From Microcebus murinus (lineage: Eukaryota; Chordata; Mammalia; Primates; Cheirogaleidae), in assembly GCF_040939455.1 (NCBI RefSeq), contig NC_134109.1:75235001-75299000 (forward strand): a DNA stretch of 64,000 nt, given 5' to 3'. The translations under genes were made by a program, and so were the position numbers. How positions within the stretch are numbered: position 1 is the stretch's first letter; every line of letters starts with the position of its first letter. Shown here one piece after another: positions 58,830 through 64,000 of the stretch. The notes below the pieces were generated by a model. It worked only from the letters and a program-made list of their open reading frames with translations, was not told where the DNA came from and made no database searches.

Positions 58830-59234
58830 TAACAACATAACATATAACATAACAGCATAACTATGCTTGTACCTTGTTTATTTAAACTCCCCTACAACTT
58901 AAGAGACTGCTCTGGTTAGTTCATTCATATTTAGTGTAACATGAACCATCAAAATTTCCATGAATTTGGATGAAGTTAGGCAAACATGTATGTGGAAAAG
59001 GATAATGAGCTCCATATTTCCTCACTGTGAAAAGGTGGAGGCTTTCCTATTTGGGTAGAAACATATTCAGGACAGTTTGTAAGCAGCTGCCTTTTATGTA
59101 GCTAAGGCAGGTAAGGTGGCTGGGAGAGTCTTCATGGAATAAAAATACAATTCTTTGAACTGTTCATAGAGCTTATTTTTTTTTTTTTTGGTGCAAAAAA
59201 ACTTAATCTTAATCCTTAAATACAAATTGAACAC
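58830..59234. other. Short AACATA tandem, then unique sequence
   Basis: 58832-58860 is a degenerate AACATA repeat; a T-run at 59166-59179. No gene. Confidence 0.5.
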
Positions 59235-59355
59235 AATATTGCCAGTAGATTGTAAATTCTCTGAGGGTAGGACCTATTCCTTAGTTGTCTTTGTATTGTA
59301 TCTCAATGGTACAACATAGTACCACACATAATACACACTCAATACACACTTCTAA
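59235..59355 (+). repeat. L2 LINE 3' tail, sense
   Basis: AGTAGATTGTAAATTCTCTGAGGGTAGGACC...CTTTGTATTGTATCTCAATGG...ACACTCAATACACAC follows the L2 tail. Confidence 0.7.
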
Positions 59356-59539
59356 GTTGACTTCTGTTAACAATTTTCTTTCTTTTTTGCTACTATTTCA
59401 GGTCCTCTGTGTCATCATACTTTCTCTTGCTTTTAGACATTAAGATGCTATTTATTGCCCCTGGCAGGCACTATTTTTCTCTTTCTTTATCTCTTCTTTA
59501 TCATGTAACTCCTAGACACTCAGAATCCAAAAATCTTAG

Positions 59540-59544
<5 letters not shown>

Positions 59545-59588
<44 letters not shown>
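59545..59588 (+). repeat. (TC)n microsatellite
   Basis: About 22 uninterrupted TC dinucleotides within L2-like sequence (59400-59740). Confidence 0.97.
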
Positions 59589-59591
<3 letters not shown>

Positions 59592-59599
59592 CTTTGTGT

Positions 59600-59739
59600 T
59601 ATAATTGCATGCATTTTCCCCACTAGACTCTAAATCCTATGAGATCAGAAAAAGAGTCTGTATTTTTCTCTGTAGTAAACCCAGCATCTAACACAGTACT
59701 TGACACAGAATAGGTGCTAAATAATTCTTACTAAATGAA
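59600..59739 (+). repeat. L2 LINE 3' tail, sense
   Basis: CCCACTAGACTCTAAATCCTATGAGATCAG, CCCAGCATCTAACACAGTACTTGACACAGAATAGGTGCTAAATAATT follow the L2 3' end ('cactagactgtaagctccatgaggg...agcacagtgcctggcacatagtaggtgctcaataaat'). The Alu monomer is inserted at its tail. Confidence 0.85.
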
Positions 59740-59867
59740 AGGCCAGGTGCAGTAGCTTACGCCTGTAATCCTAGCACTTTGGGAAGCAAAGAAGGAGAAC
59801 TTCTGGACTCCAGGAGTTGGAGACTGGCCTGGGCAACATAGCAAGACCTGGTTGCCACAAAAAAAAA

Positions 59868-59898
<31 letters not shown>

Positions 59899-59935
59899 GA
59901 AAGAAAAAAAAAGTGTGGGTGTGTGTGTATGTATA
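59740..59935 (+). mobile_element. Alu monomer (FLAM-like), sense, with A-tail and GT repeat
   Basis: AGGCCAGGTGCAGTAGCTTACGCCTGTAATCCTAGCACTTTGGGAAGC through GGAGACTGGCCTGGGCAACATAGCAAGACCTGG, a long poly(A), GAAA units and a GT microsatellite (59913-59933). A 10-bp duplication ACTAAATGAA flanks it (59730-59739; 59936-59945), so the GT repeat arose inside the tail. Confidence 0.9.
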
Positions 59936-59945
59936 ACTAAATGAA

Positions 59946-60599
59946 TGTTATGCACGTACTGGGTGTGGCTGGCCAAAAGAATAAAAGGTGATAAGAGTAA
60001 AAGATAATAAGAGGAAGCAAAAAATAATTCATCAAGAAAGATAATTCGATACTGAATCTTTAAAGAAGAATCCTCATAGATCATGATTCTTAATCTTGAG
60101 AGGTCTTTTTTTTCTATGAATTGTTCTAAATAAGTCCAAAAATAAGGTCATTAGTCCAAACAGAGACACTTCCTTAGGGATCAAAGATATTAGAAAACAT
60201 AGACTAATGGTGATTGAGGAACACTTATGCATGGTAAACTATAATATCACATGATTATAATAAACATTAGCAATTATTAACATTCAGAATGTATTGATTT
60301 CTAAGATAATAACACACAAATTCTACCTGGCTATATTTGTTTTTCTACGGAATGTAGGGAAATAGAGTTGTAAATGATGAGAGTAGTGACAGCTTTCAAG
60401 AAATTAATAAAAGACATAGGCTTTCTCCATAAACTATTTGCATTAAGAAGCAAATTAGTCTTAATTTTAATAATATTTAATCTCAGTTGTGAAATTCTAA
60501 ATTCCTAAATTTCTAAATGTAGATTTCTACATTCCTCTGACAAAATTTATCTTCCTTGAGGGTTATTAAATCAATTAACTTTGTAAAGGGAAGGTTAAA
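59946..60599. other. No recognisable gene or repeat
   Basis: Unique AT-rich sequence. Confidence 0.4.
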
Positions 60600-61680
60600 A
60601 GGACTTCTGTATGCTACATTCTCACAGCATGAAAGAGAACAGGCAGCAGCCTGAGTGAACTGCTGGTAGGGTTCAAGGAAAGGCTTATACAAGTAGATGA
60701 TCAGCTCTGCTCTTGCTAAAAGTTGGCAAAGAAATACATTGTGGTTTCTTCAGATGACAGCATCGTAATTCATTTAGCTCTCCCCTAACTTTTCACAAAA
60801 AGTCCAAAACCCCACAGGAAATGTGAGCACTGACATTTTCTACACAGGATCAAAAACTGACTATTTTGCCAGAAACTGAAAACAATATAGCTAAAACAGT
60901 AAATACACCGTAATGTGTTGAAAGAAATAGGCTGCTGGACTGGTCAGTGACACAATCCATCATTTCTATTTTAACTTCTGATGTATAGAAAGGTAAAAAA
61001 AAAATTATATATGTTTGGATTGGCAGACTTCCATGCAAATATAATGAAAACTAAATAAATGTTAAGGAATCTCTTTGCATTAATTTACAGATTATGGCCC
61101 AAAAGATTTACACTAAACACTGTGATTTTAATGACAAGTTTGATTATACATTTCTAGTTGATTTCCAGGCAGTTAAAAGCTAGCTTAAGGGCCATCTAGA
61201 AGTCATGATTTCTTTGCTTTCTACAAAACGCTAAAGCTTCTTTATCATTCTGTATTCAGCCATGAACTCAGCTGCACAAGCCAAACGTAAAGATTTTATG
61301 GGCCAATCTATCATGTGAATACGTGAACAAGAATACAAGCCTACTCATGCAGACACTAAGGGTGATTTCCATTTTTATGAATGAAAAAGAACCCTGCATA
61401 AACATTCTTTATTTAAAGTTTTAAATGAAGAAAGATGCAAAACAAAATGGGAGCATTTTGTTTTATATGTCAATATCTTGTAAGAGGGGCAAAGTAAGGA
61501 ATCTGGCTCACATGATTCCCAAGACAGCAGTATCTCCTTTGCATTAAGTACATAAACAAGATTTATGGCTACTGACCTAATCTTAGATGCCAAAATGTAC
61601 AGCAGGAACAGCTTTCTGAAAAACTTAATTTAAAATTATGGTGTTAACAAAAGCACTTTAGGAAGCAGGCAACCTACCCA
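60600..61680. other. Unique sequence, possibly containing conserved noncoding segments
   Basis: No repeat signature over about 1 kb, which is unusual in this window. Contains balanced patches (60600-60720, 61180-61330) with a few CpGs. No coding frame. Conservation cannot be judged from one sequence. Confidence 0.2.
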
Positions 61681-63664
61681 GAATACATACACATATGTAT
61701 CTGAGAGGCCTGACCATAGAAAGGAGCCATGATTATTTGCATAGAGCTTTAAATACATTTTAGAGATAATTCAAACCCATAGGTTTTACTTTTTTTCTAA
61801 GACCTCGATGTTTATGAACTTCCATATAAATGCATATCACTGGGCAGTCAATGTTAATCATTCAAGGTCATTTATTACCAGATGTTCATAGATTCAGCTT
61901 TTGGGGAGGATAGAATAAAGAATAATAAATAAGCCTGTTAATTCCTTTTCTGAATTTTTAAAGTCATTTTCTTACTCACTAAATACTAACTAAATTTGCA
62001 CCTTGGAGAGAAGAAAAGGCTTGAGCAGTTGCAGGTAATACATTTTCTCCACCAAATGAGAGAAAGGGGGCTGTGATGCTGCTAATCCACTGGTAACCAC
62101 TGGGAGATTTTCCTGAACACACCCTATTTTTTGATCTTGAAGAGAAAGACCAAAAAAATAAAGGAGAAAAAGAAAGAAAAGAAAATAGTAAATGAAACCT
62201 ACAATGACAGATGTCAAATCAACACTTTCCTAATATAATCCATAAAACAGAATTCCTGGAAAAAATATTAATAACATCCTGCAGAAGAAAATGTCAAGTT
62301 AAGGAAATAAGTTCCTTCCCTTATCACGTGGTTTTAACAAGTGAACTATGCATAGTTAGAGAAGGTAAACATACAGTAACAAAAGTTTTTTAAAAAGTTT
62401 TTCTTTTAAATATAGATTTGAGCATTAAAATGTATATTTCAGATATACATAAATCTATCATTTCCCTGAAACAGATAAATAATGATACTATGTAACATGT
62501 ACATAGAGCTAAAAAGATTTTTAGAGTACCATTGAAAACCTGAAATTAAAATGCAGGATTTGAAAGACATTAGGTTCTGTAAGTTATTTGAAGATTCAAT
62601 TCTAAATTCCCGCCTTAGTTTGGGCTGTCCTAAAAGAGCATCTGAAATTAGAACTTGGATCTCGGTGATTTATTTGGGAGATGAATTCTAGGAAGCAGAG
62701 TGGAGAATGAGACAAGGGAAGGAAAAGCCAATAAATGCTATTGAGTTGGTTAATGATCTGGGCAACCAAGGATCAATTCTACTGGAGATTTTCTGAGGAA
62801 CTCTGTAGAATGTGCTTCAAAATTGCTCATTTGAAGGATGTCTGGCTGGTGCATTTATTCACAGTATCCTGTCCTGTCTCCCATTTTTCAAAGGTTGATG
62901 CAAGTGGTGGTTAGTTCCCTCACCCTTCCAGACTTCCTTGACACAAGAGCTGAGTAAGCTCCTTTGGCTTCAGAGAAAGTCCTGAGGCAGAAGAACAGAG
63001 AAATGCATAGCCTATGTGGTAGAACATTGTCAGTATGCCCAGAACTGTTTGGCACTGCTGTAGCTGGGATTAGAGATGGGACAACAGCATATGGTAAAGG
63101 CACCAAAAGCTTATGCCTCAGATACCATTTCACCTACAAAAGGTTTCATTACACTATCTTAAATCAGCTCCCAGGATGAAGATTGGTAAGACTTTTCATA
63201 AATCTAACATTTTTGTGTTCTCAAATATATTATTATTCCTAAATTTTAAAATATCAGAACATAATCTAACTTACAAATTCACATGTCCATATAACCAATC
63301 TGACTTCATTTCCAATGAACATATTTTTGAAATTTGAGTATTTGTGGGCTTTCTGAAGAAATTAGTACTAAAACTAGGCAAAGGATAAATTGGAAGTTAA
63401 AAGAAAAAGGAAGGAGCCAATGATGCTAAAAAAGGGAAATAAAAAGTATTATGACAACAAATTTTCACATTGTGTCTGTATTACAAAATGAGTTAAGTGA
63501 TTTTAATGGAAAATAATGTAATTTGATCATTTTTATTCTTTTTTATCTCAATAAAGAGCAATCTGGTTTGGATTAATTTCACATTTTTCAACTGATTGTT
63601 TTGGCATCATAAACACATTGTCTTAATTGTACTTTTTAAAAGGCCATATATAATATTGGCTAAA
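61681..63664. other. No recognised gene; possible unclassified repeat at 62600-63180
   Basis: 62600-63180 has an old-repeat texture (TTTGGGCTGTCCTAAAAGAGCATCTG, GTGATTTATTTGGGAGATGAATTCTAGGAAGCAG) that I cannot assign. Opposed open frames at 62888-63133 (minus) and 62964-63179 (plus) are mutual shadows. Confidence 0.35.
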
Positions 63665-63840
63665 ATTGCTCAGGCCTTGGGGTCAGATGCCTATATTTGA
63701 ATTCCTACTTCACAATTTTCCAGGTATGCAAAATGGTGACAATGCCAATACTTAGTAACTGGTAATTTAGGATTAAATTATAATGCATATGAAGCCCTCA
63801 AAAGCATCTACCTGAAAATAACTGCTCAGTAATATTAGTG
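63665..63840 (+). repeat. MIR SINE, sense, degraded
   Basis: TTGGGGTCAGATGCCTATATTTGAATTCCTACTTCACAATTTTCC, GCAAAATGGTGACAATGCCAATACTTAG and a decayed tail follow the MIR order. Confidence 0.7.
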
Positions 63841-63945
63841 ATGACTATTTTAGTTAATATTATTATAAATTATAAATATTTTATTTATTTATAATTATAA
63901 ATTATAGTTATAAATTATAATTATAAATATTATTATAAATTAGGA
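63841..63945. repeat. AT-only low-complexity tandem
   Basis: A run of nearly pure A/T made of TATAAAT/ATTATAA units that are self-complementary and can form many alternative hairpins. Confidence 0.85.
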
Positions 63946-64000
63946 GGTAAAAAGTCATAACAGCAAGTTTGTAATTATATGTGCATGCACATACAATTAC

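Noticed and set aside
59409..59633. 74-codon frame rich in Ser/Leu
   Set aside because: Produced by the (TC)n microsatellite in L2-like sequence.
62888..63179. Opposed open frames resembling a gene pair
   Set aside because: They overlap on opposite strands, with no motif, splice signal or codon bias, in sequence that looks like an old repeat.

Overview
The window looks like nuclear DNA from a strepsirrhine primate, most likely a lemur. It is AT-rich and CpG-poor and carries mammal-wide fossil repeats (MIR, L2, L3/CR1, L1M, MER1, MER2, MER5A, MLT1). The Alu element at 24710-25060 has a linker reading (antisense) TTGGCCAATTAATTTCTTTC, which I know from lemur-type Alu rather than human Alu. Two L1 3' ends (41425-42262 plus, 55845-56130 minus) share a 3' UTR unlike human L1PA. 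The species call is inference.

No intact protein-coding gene, tRNA, rRNA, CRISPR array or CpG island was recognised. The open frames are short and mostly fall in repeats or look like chance. The one gene-derived feature I can name is a processed pseudogene of CIBAR1 (formerly FAM92A) at 56605-57610, flanked by a perfect 16-bp target-site duplication. Two short stretches resemble terminal coding exons (17069-17157 plus; 7814-8075 minus); I do not recognise either product, so they are listed as tentative.

Layout. 1-9 kb: mostly unique AT-rich sequence with two Alu monomers and L2 scraps. 9-16.3 kb: an antisense L2 split by about 0.6 kb of unassigned DNA, MIRs, a MER2 DNA transposon and an MLT1 solitary LTR. 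16.6-17.6 kb: a Z-DNA-prone CG/CA run, a candidate exon and AT-rich tandem repeats. 20.6-22.9 kb: compositionally distinct, non-repetitive blocks that could be conserved regulatory elements, beside a hAT MITE. 23.8-25.1 kb: a 300-bp hAT element with perfect 8-bp duplication and two antisense Alus. 27.5-33 kb: an L2-rich region with copies in opposite orientations, an Alu and an (AT)n array. 33-39 kb: little recognisable. 39-47 kb: three L1 fragments, MER5A and L3; the 44.9-47.1 kb L1M is split by a 446-bp hAT of the same family as the 23.9 kb copy. 47-56 kb: a diverged local duplication, a dispersed homologous pair, MER1, L1M and MIR. 56.6-60 kb: the CIBAR1 retrocopy, L2, an Alu, a double palindrome and an Alu monomer set in an L2 tail. 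60-64 kb: mostly unique sequence, with a MIR and an AT-rich block at the end.

The window reads as a gene-poor intergenic or long-intron segment whose visible history is layered transposon insertion. I found no convincing new biological system. The most useful leads are the retrocopy with an in-frame 30-nt extra segment, the two hAT copies with clean duplications, the possible conserved blocks near 20.6-22.9 kb, and the two exon-like open frames.
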